Assembly: GCA_021432635.1 (NCBI GenBank)
Contig: MU270071.1
Span: 1 to 20,170, forward strand
Direction: 5' to 3'
Length of the DNA stretch: 20,170 nt
Source of the DNA: Thozetella sp. PMI_491
Taxonomy: Eukaryota > Ascomycota > Sordariomycetes > Chaetosphaeriales > Chaetosphaeriaceae
A program made the translations under genes and the position numbers. Below, one piece after another: positions 8,101-18,310 of this stretch; the first letter of the stretch is position 1, and each line of letters opens with the position of its first letter. The notes beneath the pieces were generated by a model. That model was not told the DNA's origin and did no database searches. It saw nothing but the letters and a program-made list of their open reading frames with translations.

Positions 8101-10559
8101 TAGTTAGCTAATTTAGTATAATATAAACTAGCCTAAACTTTAAATATAAATATATAAAACAACCTAGCTTATAATACTATAGATCTTAATAATATTTATA
8201 TTATAATACTTATAAAAGGACTATCTCTAGATTAATATATAGCCTTAAGTAAACTAATAATTAGAGAAGCTATACTATATCTTAAAATAATAGTAAAAGC
8301 TAACTACTTATTATTATTAACTAAAAACTATATAACTTTAACTATATAAAAATTATAGCTAATTATTTATTATAAGCTAGATAGACTATATAAAACAGAC
8401 TAAGCTAAGGCTTGCTTAGAATATTAAAGTAAAAAAAACCTAATATATTAACAACTAAGGTAAGAAAATAGTATATATTAGTTGTAAAAAATATTTATTT
8501 CCTTATATATTACTATTATTAAAGTATATAAAAAGCTAAAATAATAATAATATATAAACCTACTAGCCCTGGAAAACCTGTGACAACTATTTTAAAAATA
8601 AAAAGAAATACTAATCTATATACTTAAATAACCCTTAGTATAATACTTATATTAAAGATAATATCCTATATATAAAATAAGAACCTCTTAGTATATAGTA
8701 ATAAAAGAAATAAATAAGTAAAGAAATCCTATAACTTAATACTTTAATATAATCACCCCTAATTAAATAAGAGGACTACCTTAAATAAGACCTTATAATA
8801 ATATATTATAACAATAAAAAAGTCTAGAAGATATAACTAAATAACTCTCTTATTAGGACTTATATCTATAAAGAAAGTAATAAATAACTTGTTATTTATA
8901 TGTCTAAGTAATAAAGAGAAGAATTTAATAGCTTATTAAAAATCAAAGAAGAACTAATAAATAAATTATATAATACACTTTTATTTATAGTTTAAAAATA
9001 CTTAGGGATTAAGCTTAACTTAATCCTAAAAGGGGAATATATATTATTCTTTATAAATAGAGTCTTATACTATAACTTATTAAAAAACAACTAATAATTA
9101 AACTATTAAGATAACCTATAAATAAGTCTATAATATAAATATTATAAAGAAATTACTTAGATATAATATATTATATTATATAAAATATATATTATAAATA
9201 AACTAAAGTATAATTTCTTCCCTATTAGATATAAGACATAGTAAATTAATAACCTTTACTTATAGGAAGAAATAAAGTATTAGGAAATAAAGGACTAATA
9301 TAATAAATAAGCTACCTTTAGGCTAATCTCTTAGTTTTTAATATATTATAAGAATAAATTAAGTATAATATAATATATTTTTATAATATATTTATATTAT
9401 TATATAGAAAAAACTATATAATAATACTAAGGGAAAATATAAAGATATATTTTTTATTATAGCATTTAAGAGTAAAACAAGTTGGTAAGGTGATGATGTA
9501 TTATAGTGGAGGAGGAGCTTAAAGAGCTGCTCTATAGAGAGGATAAGATCAAGTAGCCCCACTTGATCTTATCTTCTATCTAATCTAATCTATATTTAAG
9601 GTGTGGTCTGTGTGTTAGCACAGACCCTCCACCACAACTTGCCGCAATATTTTTATAAGAAAAGACTTTACTAACTTATAAATAAAAACTATAAGAGAAT
9701 AAATTAAAGCTATAATATATATATAAGAATAATTTATTAATATAAGACTTAAGCCTTAACTTAAAGCCCTTATCTAGTATAAACTATATCTTATAAAGAG
9801 AAGCTAATACTTATAACCTACCTTAGGATAAGACTAGATAAAAAACAATAGATATTACCTATAAAGAGTTAATAAAATAACCTAGAGATAAAGACTTTTA
9901 TAATAACTATTAACTTAAACTTAAGACTACTTACTTATATATTTATTATTAATAACTAACATATTATTACTATAGTAATTAATAATAAATCTTAAGAGAA
10001 TTATATATTACCTAAAGTTATTAACTAGTTATAACTACTTTAAAATAAGAAAGAATTTATATATTACTTATATATTATAAAAAAAGAACTAGCTTAATAT
10101 AAAAAGAAAGATATTATAATAAAGACTATATCTCTCTTAATATTAGCCTATAATATATATAATAAAAAAGTAACTTTTAATATTATAGAAATTAAACTAT
10201 ACCACTTAATTTTAAAGATATTATAATTATAAAAAAAAATAACCTAAGAATTAACTAGATAACTAGCTAGATATTTTTAGACTAGTATTTAAAAAAAATA
10301 TATTTAACTAATTTTAAAGAAAGAAACTAAAAATATTTAAAGAGACTTAGCTTTTAGAGTAATTTATAAGAGATTCTTAAGTAAGCCTATAGAAAAGACT
10401 TTTAAGATGTTAATAATTATTAAAGTATTTATAATAAGAACTTTAAGTGAAATATTAAAAGAATATTAAAAGTATAATAAACTATTTAAAGAAGTATTAA
10501 AAATAAGGTTATTAAAATATAATTAGTTTAATTATTATATATTAATTAAACTAGGTAAA
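8101..10559 (+). pseudogene. Gypsy gag-pol junction and protease region, unresolved
   Basis: In a Gypsy element the aspartic protease and the N-terminal part of pol lie between the zinc knuckle and reverse transcriptase. Here no D(S/T)G motif survives visibly, and every frame is broken by TAA/TAG. From 9191 onward the sequence is homologous to the minus-strand copy. The 192-bp insert at 9455-9646 interrupts it. Confidence 0.45.
9455..9646. mobile_element. 192-bp hairpin-rich insertion with 8-bp target duplication
   Basis: The empty site exists in the minus-strand Gypsy copy (near 19215-19235). The insert is flanked by ATATTTTT at 9447-9454 and 9647-9654. It contains inverted CAAGTTG (9478-9484) and CAACTTG (9635-9641), a perfect 13-bp hairpin (9542-9554 with 9561-9573, loop AGCCCC) and an 8-bp hairpin (9605-9612 with 9619-9626). 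It is rich in CpA/TpG and not RIP-mutated, apart from the first 20 or so bases. No ORF. An 8-bp duplication fits hAT-type MITEs, but the ends do not match the hAT tips seen here, so the family is unknown. Confidence 0.65.
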
Positions 10560-11150
10560 TAACTAAAGCTATATAAAATCTATAGATTAGACAAGGAGAA
10601 ACTTATAGCCTTATAATAATACTTTAATAAAAACCTAAAGAAAGGTTATATATAACTGTTAAATTTATTAATAAGATATTTAATCTTATTTATACTAAAG
10701 AAAAGTAAGGATAAAACTAGAAAATAAAGACTATATATTAACTATTAATAACTTAATAATATTATTATTTTAGAAAACCCTTAATATTTAAACTATAAGA
10801 CTAACTAATAAAAGCTATAATAATAATATATCTTAACTTAAAAGAAGCTTATAACTTAATTTAAGTAGTAGAAAGAAAAGAATAAAAAACAGTAATTAGG
10901 ATTAAGTATAGATATTATAAGTATCTAGTTATACTTTTTAAACTTTAAAATACTTTAGTAATATTTTAAACTATAATTAATTATATCTTATAATCTTATA
11001 TTAATAGATTTTATATTATCTACCTAGATAATATCCTTATCTATTTAAAAAATAGAGTAAAATATAAATAATATATTTATATTATACTATAAGCTTTAAA
11101 AGATATTAAACTCTTAGTAAAACTAGAGAAGAGTAAGTTTTACACTAAAA
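10560..11150 (+). pseudogene. Gypsy reverse transcriptase domain, RIP-degraded
   Basis: Motifs follow the Gypsy order. YRLDKEKL lies near 10580, and the K-T-R-x-C-x-D-Y-R-x-L-N block is at about 10710-10760 with stops at the Arg/Gln positions. A TKYRYYKYLV-like block is at about 10900-10930. The catalytic box at 11021-11032 reads YLDN in the context FYIIYLDNILIY, where YLDD is expected, so the second Asp has been lost by a G-to-A change. The domain would synthesise element cDNA in virus-like particles; it is inactive here. Confidence 0.85.
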
Positions 11151-11439
11151 AAACTATCTTTTTAAGATTTAAAATTACCTTTAGATTTATAAGAATAAAC
11201 CCTAAGAAAGTAATAATAATATAAGACTAGTTGCTACTTAAAATAATAAAAGGAGTATAAGTATTTCTTAGATTTATTAATTATTATTATTACTTTATAA
11301 AAAACTATAGTAAGCTTGCCTTATTATTTATAAAGCTTACTTATAAGGAGACTAAGTTTAAGTGAATTAATTAAGCTAGTAAAGCTTTTAAAACTATTAA
11401 GTTATAGATCTTAAATAAACCTATACTTATACTCTTAAA

Positions 11440-11780
11440 CTTAGTAAAGCTATATAAAGTTAAAACTAATTCCTTAGACTTTATAATAAAAGGATAACTT
11501 AAATAATATAATAAAGAAGGACTATTATACCTAGTTGCCTTTTTCTTAAAAAAACTTAAAGGAGTAGAGATTAACTATTAAATATATAATAAAAAACTAA
11601 TAATTATTATTAAAGCTTTTAAAAAGTAAAAGGTTTACCTTTATAAAGTATAACACTAAGTTATAATTTATACTAACTATAAAAATCTTATCTATTTTAT
11701 AACTAATAAAAAGCTTAATAAATAATAAATTAAATAGATTAAATTCCTTTTTAAATTTAATTTTAAAATTATATATAAAA
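11440..11780 (+). pseudogene. Gypsy RNase H domain, RIP-degraded
   Basis: VKTNSLDF at 11459-11490 corresponds to the V-x-T-D-A-S-D-F motif holding the first catalytic Asp, here changed to Asn. It is followed by VAFFLKKLKGVEINY (about 11540-11575), IYNKKLIIIIKAF (about 11580-11620) and VYLY..Y-T-N-Y-K-NLIYF (about 11630-11700), the usual Gypsy RNase H sequence blocks. The connection to integrase is cut at 11884. Confidence 0.8.
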
Positions 11781-11884
11781 AAGGACTAGAAAATACTAGA
11801 GTAAATACTTTTAATTAAAGAGAAGACTATATATAAGAATTAAAACCTTATATATAAAGTATATTAATAGTCTTAAAAGATAAA

Positions 11885-12332
11885 CAGGGTTGTGATTTTT
11901 AGTATTTTAGTATTTTTTTTAGTACTTTTAGTATTGACTTTAAAATCTTATATTTAATTAACTAAAATATATATTATAAAACTAAATATATATTGAGATT
12001 CTTTAACTATTTTTAAGTATATTATATAAATTTTAAGTGATTATATAAGCGTTTATGTACTGAAAACTCCACTTTAGTATTTTTAGTACTAATTAGTACA
12101 GATTTTACGTACTAAAATTAATTGTTAAGGGGAATTTTATTAAATATTTAATATTTAATTAATTATATATTATTTCTTTAAATAACTTTAATAAGCTTAT
12201 AATATATAATTTATGCTTTTAAAATCCTTAAGTACTTGGTTTTTTACTAAGAAATATATGTTTTAAAAATAAAAATGTAAATATACTACTATTACAACTC
12301 TAGTATTTTAGTATACTAAAATCACAACCCTG
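11885..12332. mobile_element. hAT-type MITE, 448 bp
   Basis: Both ends carry the same tip: CAGGGTTGTGATTTT at 11885 and its complement ending in AATCACAACCCTG at 12332. Inside each tip are TAGTATTTTAGTA words. There is no coding sequence. The flanking octamers, AAGATAAA (left) and GGTAGACC (right), do not match, although hAT insertion makes an 8-bp duplication. Left is plus-strand Gypsy at the RNase H/integrase boundary; right is minus-strand Gypsy near the C-terminus of integrase. It is therefore at a rearrangement junction rather than in a simple insertion site. Confidence 0.85.
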
Positions 12333-13220
12333 GGTAGACCTTATCTCTCTTTTAAAAGGTTAATCTTTTTAACCTTTTCTAGTTAATATATTTACTTATT
12401 TTATTATAGATAAATTTAAGTTTTTTTTATAAGTTTATATAATATTTTTAACTCTTTAATTCTTAATCTTACTTTAGGATTTTCTTTTAAGTTAAGAGGG
12501 GTTTAATAGACTTTTAATTTAAAGTTATAGTTAGTAAAAAATAGGAATATCTTAATTAATTCTTATCTAATATTATTATAAATAAACTAAATAATTAGTA
12601 ATAATTATATCTAATTATTTTATTTATAGTTAATATAATAATATAAGTATTATTTTATAGTTTAATTAAGTCTTTCTATTTATCTATTAGATTAAAAATA
12701 ATAAGCTATTAATAATTAGTATTTAGTTTTAAGTTAGGCTATAAGAGCTTTTTAAAAGTTTAAGATAAATAATTTATAGTTTATAATAATACTTTTTATA
12801 AATATATAGGCTAGTTTTTTAATATTACTAGCTTTTTTATATAAGATAAAATATTTATACTTAATAAGTTTATTAGTAATTACTAAGATACTATTAAAAA
12901 TACTTTAATTAGGGGTTTTTTTTAAGAGTAATAGTTTTATTATAAAGTCTAAAGAGACTAAGCTTTATAACTTTTTAAGGATTAAAAGAGGTTATAATTC
13001 TTTATAGATCTTATACTAATTTACCTTGCTTTTATTATATTTATTATATTTTTAATTACTTCTTTTATAACTTTTTTAACTCTAAAAAAGTTATAGATAT
13101 AATATAGTTATTTTAAAGTCTTAATAACTCTTTAATATCTATAGGAAAAGATTTTATATATTTTCTTTACTAGGTTTTATTATATATTATTAGGGATATA
13201 GATTTTCCTATAGAATTAAT
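12333..13220 (-). pseudogene. Gypsy integrase, central and C-terminal part (minus strand)
   Basis: Read on the minus strand this runs from the zinc-finger region through the catalytic core. The HPQ(S/T)-x-G-Q-T-E-R-L-N-Q block is at about 12700-12650, where QSNGQTERLNQT appears with the Gln codons as TAA. It is followed by an AYNN-type block (FIYNN, about 12590) and FFTNY. The end at 12333 is cut by the MITE before any chromodomain or LTR. Integrase would insert element cDNA; this copy is dead. 12798-13220 is repeated at 16398-16822. Confidence 0.75.
12798..13220 (-). repeat. Direct repeat A, left copy (423 bp of Gypsy integrase)
   Basis: From ATAAATATATAGGCT to TATAGAATTAAT this matches 16398-16822 throughout. 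The differences, roughly one base in ten by eye, are mostly C/T or G/A transitions plus small indels. The two copies abut the two ends of hAT1 exactly. Confidence 0.9.
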
Positions 13221-13375
13221 CAGGGCTCGGAAATTAATTAGTATATTTTAGTATTAATTAATTAGTACTTTAATTAATTAGTATTAGTATAAGGTTTTAA
13301 AAATTAATATAGTATTAGTATAAGCTTATACTAATTATAATTAATTTTAGTATATATTAATACTAATTAAAAAAT
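13221..13375. repeat. hAT1 left subterminal array (TTAATTAGTA type)
   Basis: TAATTAATTAGTA and TTAGTATTA words repeat in both orientations for about 150 bp behind the left tip. The array resembles neither the GAGTTGAG array at the other end of the same element nor the arrays of hAT2 and hAT3. Confidence 0.7.
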
Positions 13376-13763
13376 TAAAAAAAAATTAAAATTTTTATTA
13401 TTTAAGAAATATTAAGTTATTACTTATTTACTTATAATATAATAAGATAAATAACATATATAATAATAAATAAAAGTCTAATAGTATTATTATATTAATA
13501 TATAGCAGTTAATAATTAAAAAACGCCGGAGAAATCTAGAAGCTTCTATATACTTCCATGAGTTTCCATGAGTTTCTATTGCTTATTAATACTTATAAAT
13601 TATTATTTAAGCTATTATAAAATATAAAGTAATATAATTAAGTCGATTTATAATATAAAATATTACTAATCAACTAGATATTACTAGAATCTTCTAGATA
13701 TATATTAAAAACTATATAAAGAAAGCCTCCCTTTTACTTTCCCTCTTTTACTTTTTTCTTATC

Positions 13764-13853
13764 CACTACTACTTATACTACTTACACTACTTATACTACT
13801 TATACCACTTATACTATTTACACTACTTATACTACTTACACTATTTATATTAC
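13764..13853 (+). repeat. Nonamer tandem array in the hAT1 leader
   Basis: Units of ACTACTTAT/ACTACTTAC repeat about nine times immediately upstream of the transposase start. hAT2 has only three units at the same place (2830-2854), so the array expanded in hAT1 or contracted in hAT2. Confidence 0.8.
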
Positions 13854-13876
13854 CTTTTTATATTATATAAATAAAA

Positions 13877-16164
13877 ATGCCTTCTGACGGATCTTATAGC
13901 CTACTTTACCAGCTACTCCTATTATTAATATAGATGATATACAAATACTAGATCCAATTAGCCAATCAACTAGCCAAGCAACTAGCCAAGCAACTAGCCA
14001 GCAACTCGACTATAAAAACTCAAAATATAATAAATTAGATTATATATTATCTGATAATGGTATATATATCTTTAAAAACGGCTTATTTACTAGGTCTTTA
14101 CTTCCAATCGACTATACTAAAGAACGAGAGGTTTTAATACAATACACTACCTGTTCTTATAAAAAGCTAGTTAAAATACCTGGCTTTCAATCCTCTAATT
14201 TTGTACAACACTATAAAAATAAGCACCTAGCAATAGCTTATAATAAAGAATCCGAGAAAACTAGGCTTACTAAGCAAGATATACCTTTTAAAACCAGCTT
14301 TTTAAACCAATTAGAGGGCCGAAAACGTATACGATCCGATACTATACTTGAATTTAACGAAGACGAAGCTTTACATAAAATATTAAACTTTATAGTTTAA
14401 AATAACTTATCGTTTAATATATTAAATTCCAACTTATTTAAAGACCTATTAAACTACTATAATAAATTTACCCCTATTATTAACGATAAAAAGATAAAAA
14501 GAATCCTTGAAAACACTTATAAAGAAGCTTTAAATACTATTAGTTTTAAGCTTAAAAATCATATTAAAAATAACGGCACTTTTTCTCTAACCCTTGATAT
14601 TTAGACCTCTAATAATCAAACCGCCTACTTTGGTTTACTTTTAATATATATCGACGATAAATATAAGCTAAACTATAAGTTAATTGGCTTTAGTAAGCTT
14701 ATAGAAAGCCATACTAGGCAATATATATATACTAAGCTTATAGATATCTTAAAGCTTTATAGCTTAGAGACGTCTAATATACTTAGTATTACTCGAGATA
14801 ACGCCTCTAATAATAATACTCTTATTAAAGCTATAAAAGCTAATAATAACGATAAAAATCTATACGATATCTACTGTATTACACATGTTTTAAATATAGT
14901 AGTAAAGGATATACTAAAGGAATACCTATTATAATCCGTGGCAGAAGACAAACTATTAGATTATATAAATAATATAGTATATATCAATAAAAGTAAAAAC
15001 AACGATATAGAAAACTCTTTTACTAAAGTTAAAGGTTTAACTAATAAAATACGACGAATCGCTACTCTTATTAAATATACCCAGAAAAATTAACAGCTAT
15101 TTAACGAAGCCTTTAATAAATATAAAAGGGAAGGTAAAATACCAGCTACTTATAATATAAAATGGATTCCTTTAGATAATACTACTCGCTGGAATTTAAC
15201 CTTTAATATGATAAAAGTAACGCTTGATCTTAAAGATGTTATTTTATATATATCGAAACTTACTAAAAATAAAGAGTTTAAACGGTATATTTTAACCGAT
15301 ATAGACTGGCTAGCTTTAGAAGAGCTATATGAGATTTTTAATATCTTTGTTACTCCTACTATTAAGCTACAAGGCTAGGTTTATACTATACTTAATAAAG
15401 GCTTATTATTTATCTATCAGATTTATAAGAAGCTTGAACGGTAGTTAAACGACTTAAAAGATAAACAAAAAACTAATAATATACTCGAATATAATAGCTT
15501 TATTAAAGCTATACAAGCTGGCTTATTTAAGCTAGATAAATATTTTCCTAAACGGCTTACTACAAGTACTTTTAAGGATTTTAAACCACATCTTTTCAGT
15601 ATAATACTTGACCCTTGATTTAAACTAATCTATTTTAAGGATAATGGATTATTATATTTTTACCCTTCCTTTTTAAGGGATATATCTAGCTTATTTAAAT
15701 CGGAATACTTATAGCTAAAACAAGATATTAAAGCTAAATCTTTAGCTAATACCGATCTAAATATATCCTTTGACGAATTAGGATTAGATATCGATATTTA
15801 CAGCGTTTCAGATAAAGAATCTAGCTCTGAGGATGAGCTATATATACAGCCGGAGAGTATAGAGGAGGAATATGCGCTATATTTTAAAGCGCGTAATGAG
15901 GGCCTTAAAACAGAGCCACTTATATGGTGGAAAGCTAATAGCCACTGGTTTCCTATACTAGCTATATTAGCTAGATGATATTTGGCTATACCAGCTACTT
16001 CGGCTGCTATTGAAAGCACTTTTAGTATAGGGGGTAATATTATTACTAAAGCTAGAAATAGCTTAAACCTTGAAACGGTTAAGCAGCTTATTTTATTTAA
16101 AAGCTGGAAGATTAAGGATATAAATGAGTTAAAGGCTTAAGAGGATATAGAAGAAGAGGGCTAG
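13877..16164 (+). pseudogene. hAT1 transposase (BED finger, RNase H-like core, dimerisation domain), inactivated
   Basis: ATG at 13877 (MPSDGSYS) opens the frame. One T is missing near 13901 relative to hAT2, and the main frame resumes at 13900. A SQATSQATSQQ repeat follows, then a BED-type finger with Cys at 14152, His at 14209 and 14224, and its first Cys changed to Tyr at 14143. The core keeps LDIxTS (14593, Trp now TAG), RDNASNN (14794), C-x2-H (14875-14886), TRWN (15184) and a Glu in LEELYE (15319). The dimerisation domain (PLIWWKAN to LILFKSW) spans about 15916-16110. In-frame stops are at 14398, 14602, 14932, 15091, 15376, 15442, 15616, 15712, 15976 and 16138. They are TAA/TAG at likely Gln or Trp codons and TGA at likely Arg or Trp. 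About 762 codons is normal for the family. The end at TAG 16162 assumes 16138 is a RIP stop. Confidence 0.9.
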
Positions 16165-16221
16165 TTTATTATTTTATTAGTTTATTAGTTTATTAGTTTA
16201 TTAGTTTATATATATATTTAT

Positions 16222-16397
16222 ATATCTGAGTTAAATTTAAGTTTATTATATAGTAATTTGAGTTGAGTTGAGTAAATTTAGTTGAGTTTTAGTTTTATAT
16301 ATAACTCAACTCATCAAATCTGAGTTTGAGTTGCTTGAGTTGAGTTGAGTTTGAGTAGCTATTAAAACTTAATTTACTCAACTCAATCACAACCCTG
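16222..16397. repeat. hAT1 right subterminal array (GAGTTGAGTT type)
   Basis: GAGTTGAG, its complement CTCAACTC and TTTGAGT words fill this segment up to the tip TCACAACCCTG. A TTATTAGT run (about 16166-16205) precedes it. Pairing of the two orientations could form a hairpin. Compare the GAGTAGAGT/ACTCGAGT array of hAT3, which is related in sequence. Confidence 0.75.
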
Positions 16398-16822
16398 ATA
16401 AATATATAGGCTGGTTTTTTAATATTATTACTTTTTTATATAGGATAAAGTATCTATATTTAATAAGGTTATTAGTAATTATTAAGATATTATTAAAAAA
16501 TACTTTAATTAAGAGTTTTTTTAAAAGTAGTAATTTTACTATAAAGTTTAAAGAGACTAAGCTTTATAACTTTTTAAAGATTAGAAAAGGTTATAGTTTT
16601 TTTATAAATCTTATACTAATTTACCTTGCTTTTATTATATTTATTATATTTTTAATTACTTTTTTTATAACTCTTTTAACTTTAGGAAAGTTATAAGTAT
16701 AATATAATTATTTTAAAGTCTTAATAACTCTTTAATATTTATAAGAAAGGATTTTATATATATATTTTTTACTAGGTTTTATTATATATTATTAGGGATA
16801 TAGATTTTCCTATAGAATTAAT
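16398..16822 (-). repeat. Direct repeat A, right copy (425 bp)
   Basis: Partner of 12798-13220. Beyond 16822 the sequence continues as intact Gypsy integrase N-terminus, whereas the left copy continues on its other side (below 12798) as the integrase C-terminus. Confidence 0.9.
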
Positions 16823-17060
16823 AGATTTTATCTTTTTTTTTATAAATTTTTACTAAGGCTACTTTATATAAGATCTATAAAGTCCTAATTATTAAAAATT
16901 TCTTTAATTTTATTAGTCTAGTTAAAGTTTAAAAAGATTTAAAAGATAGTATTTAACTCTTAAAAAGCCTAACCTAAGCTTTTATTTTTTAAGATTATTA
17001 AGATATTTTATATATAAGGTTTTAGTTTTTATATATAGTTTTTCTTTTAGCTAAGAGTGT
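16398..17060 (-). pseudogene. Gypsy integrase N-terminal part with zinc finger
   Basis: At 16648-16625 on the minus strand the residues YNKYNKSK stand where C-x2-C of the HHCC integrase zinc finger is expected (CxxCxxSK), both Cys having become Tyr by TGT-to-TAT changes. LNFIVKL just downstream corresponds to the LDFI block with the first catalytic Asp changed to Asn. The same residues occur again in the left copy of repeat A. Confidence 0.7.
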
Positions 17061-17099
17061 TTACTCTAATATTTTCTAGTCCTTTTTTTATATATAATC

Positions 17100-18310
17100 T
17101 TAAAATTAAATTTAAAGAGGAATTTAATCTATTTAATTTATTAAGCTTTTTATTTATTATAAAATATATAAGGTTTTTATAGTCTATATAGATTATAACT
17201 TAATATTATATTTTATAAAGATATACCTTTTATTCCTTAAGAGTTTTAATAATAATTATTAGTTCTTTGTTATATATCTAATAATTAATTTCTACTTCTT
17301 TAAGTTTCTTTAAGAAGAAAATAACTAAGTATAATAGTTCTTTTTTATTATATTATCTAAGTTATTCTTTTATTATAAAGTCTAAAGAGTTAATTTTAAC
17401 TTTATAAGGTTTTATTAAGTCTAAAAGTATAAGTATAGGTTTACTTAGGATTTATAACTTAATAATTTTAAAGGCTTTACTAGTTTAATTAATCTATTTA
17501 AACTTACTTTTTTTATAAATAAGTTTTATAAATAATAAGGCAAGCTTATTATAGTTTTTTATAAAATAATAGTAATAATTAATAAATTTAAAAAAAGCTT
17601 TTATTTCTTTTATTATTTCTAGTAGTAGCTAGTCTTATATTATTATTATTTTCTTAGGGTTTATTTTAATAAATCTAAGGGTGATTTTAAATCTTAAAAA
17701 GATAGTTTTTTAGTATAAAACTTATTTTTCTTTAATTTTATTAGGAGTTTAATATCTTTTAAAGCTTATAGTATAGTATAAAGATATTATTTATATTTTA
17801 TTTTATTTTTAAAATAAATAAGGATAGTATCTAGATAAATAATATAAAATTTATTAATATAAAATTATAAGATATAATTAATTATAGCTTAAAATATTAT
17901 TAAAGTATTTTATAGTCTAAATAATATAACTAGATATTTATAGTGTTTATACTTAGTCCTAATTATTATTTTTAATTCTTCTTTTTTTATTACTTAAATT
18001 AAGTTATAAGCTTTTTTTAAGTCAAGGTATATTATTATTATAGCTTTTATTAGTTAATCTTATAATTTAAATATTAAGGGTAATAGTTTTTTATCTAAGA
18101 TAATAATATTATTAAGCTATTAATAGTTAATATATAGTCTTTATTTCTTAGTTTTATCCTTACTTTTCTTTAGTATAAATAAGATTAAATATCTTACTAG
18201 TAAATTTAATAGTTATATATAACCTTTTCTTAGGTTTTTATTAAAGTATTATTATAAGGCTATAAGTTTTTCTTTATTAAGTCTATAGATTTTATATAAT
18301 TTAAGTTATT
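17100..18310 (-). pseudogene. Gypsy reverse transcriptase and RNase H (minus copy)
   Basis: The catalytic box lies at 17837-17826 and reads YLDT within FYIIYLDTILIY, where YLDD is expected. Upstream, YRLDKE-like residues occur near 18290-18270; downstream, the RNase H start motif lies at about 17410-17370, in parallel with 11459-11490. The domain order matches the plus copy base for base apart from RIP differences, which gives two independent RIP samples of one ancestor. Confidence 0.8.

Larger units (their letters stand above)
6522..11884 (+). mobile_element. Gypsy-type LTR retrotransposon, plus copy, 3' truncated
   Basis: The order is 5' LTR, gag with a zinc knuckle, an unresolved protease region, reverse transcriptase, RNase H, then an abrupt end at the MITE (11885) just before the integrase domain. 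Order RT-RNaseH-integrase is that of Ty3/Gypsy; the minus-strand copy supplies the integrase that shows this. RIP stops are everywhere. Positions 9191-11884 pair with 16982-19473 of the minus-strand copy as an inverted repeat of about 2.5 kb. The copy carries a 192-bp insert (9455-9646) absent from the minus copy. No 3' LTR is present in the window. Confidence 0.85.
13221..16397 (+). mobile_element. hAT1: hAT transposon with mismatched ends
   Basis: This 3177-bp element has a BED-finger hAT transposase, a leader homologous to that of hAT2, and subterminal arrays at each end. The left tip is CAGGGCTCGGAAATTAATTAG; the right tip, read inward, is CAGGGTTGTGATTGAGTTGAG. Only the first five to seven bases agree. 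Flanking octamers (GAATTAAT left, ATAAATAT right) differ. It is far less RIP-mutated than the Gypsy copies, hence probably younger. The left and right halves may descend from different hAT copies. Confidence 0.85.

Noticed and set aside
11877..12340. Ordinary MITE insertion into a Gypsy element.
   Set aside because: The octamers on each side differ, and the two flanks are different Gypsy regions in opposite orientations.
15798..16019. A 73-codon open frame on the minus strand.
   Set aside because: It lies exactly antisense to the well-supported hAT1 dimerisation domain and shows no family resemblance of its own.
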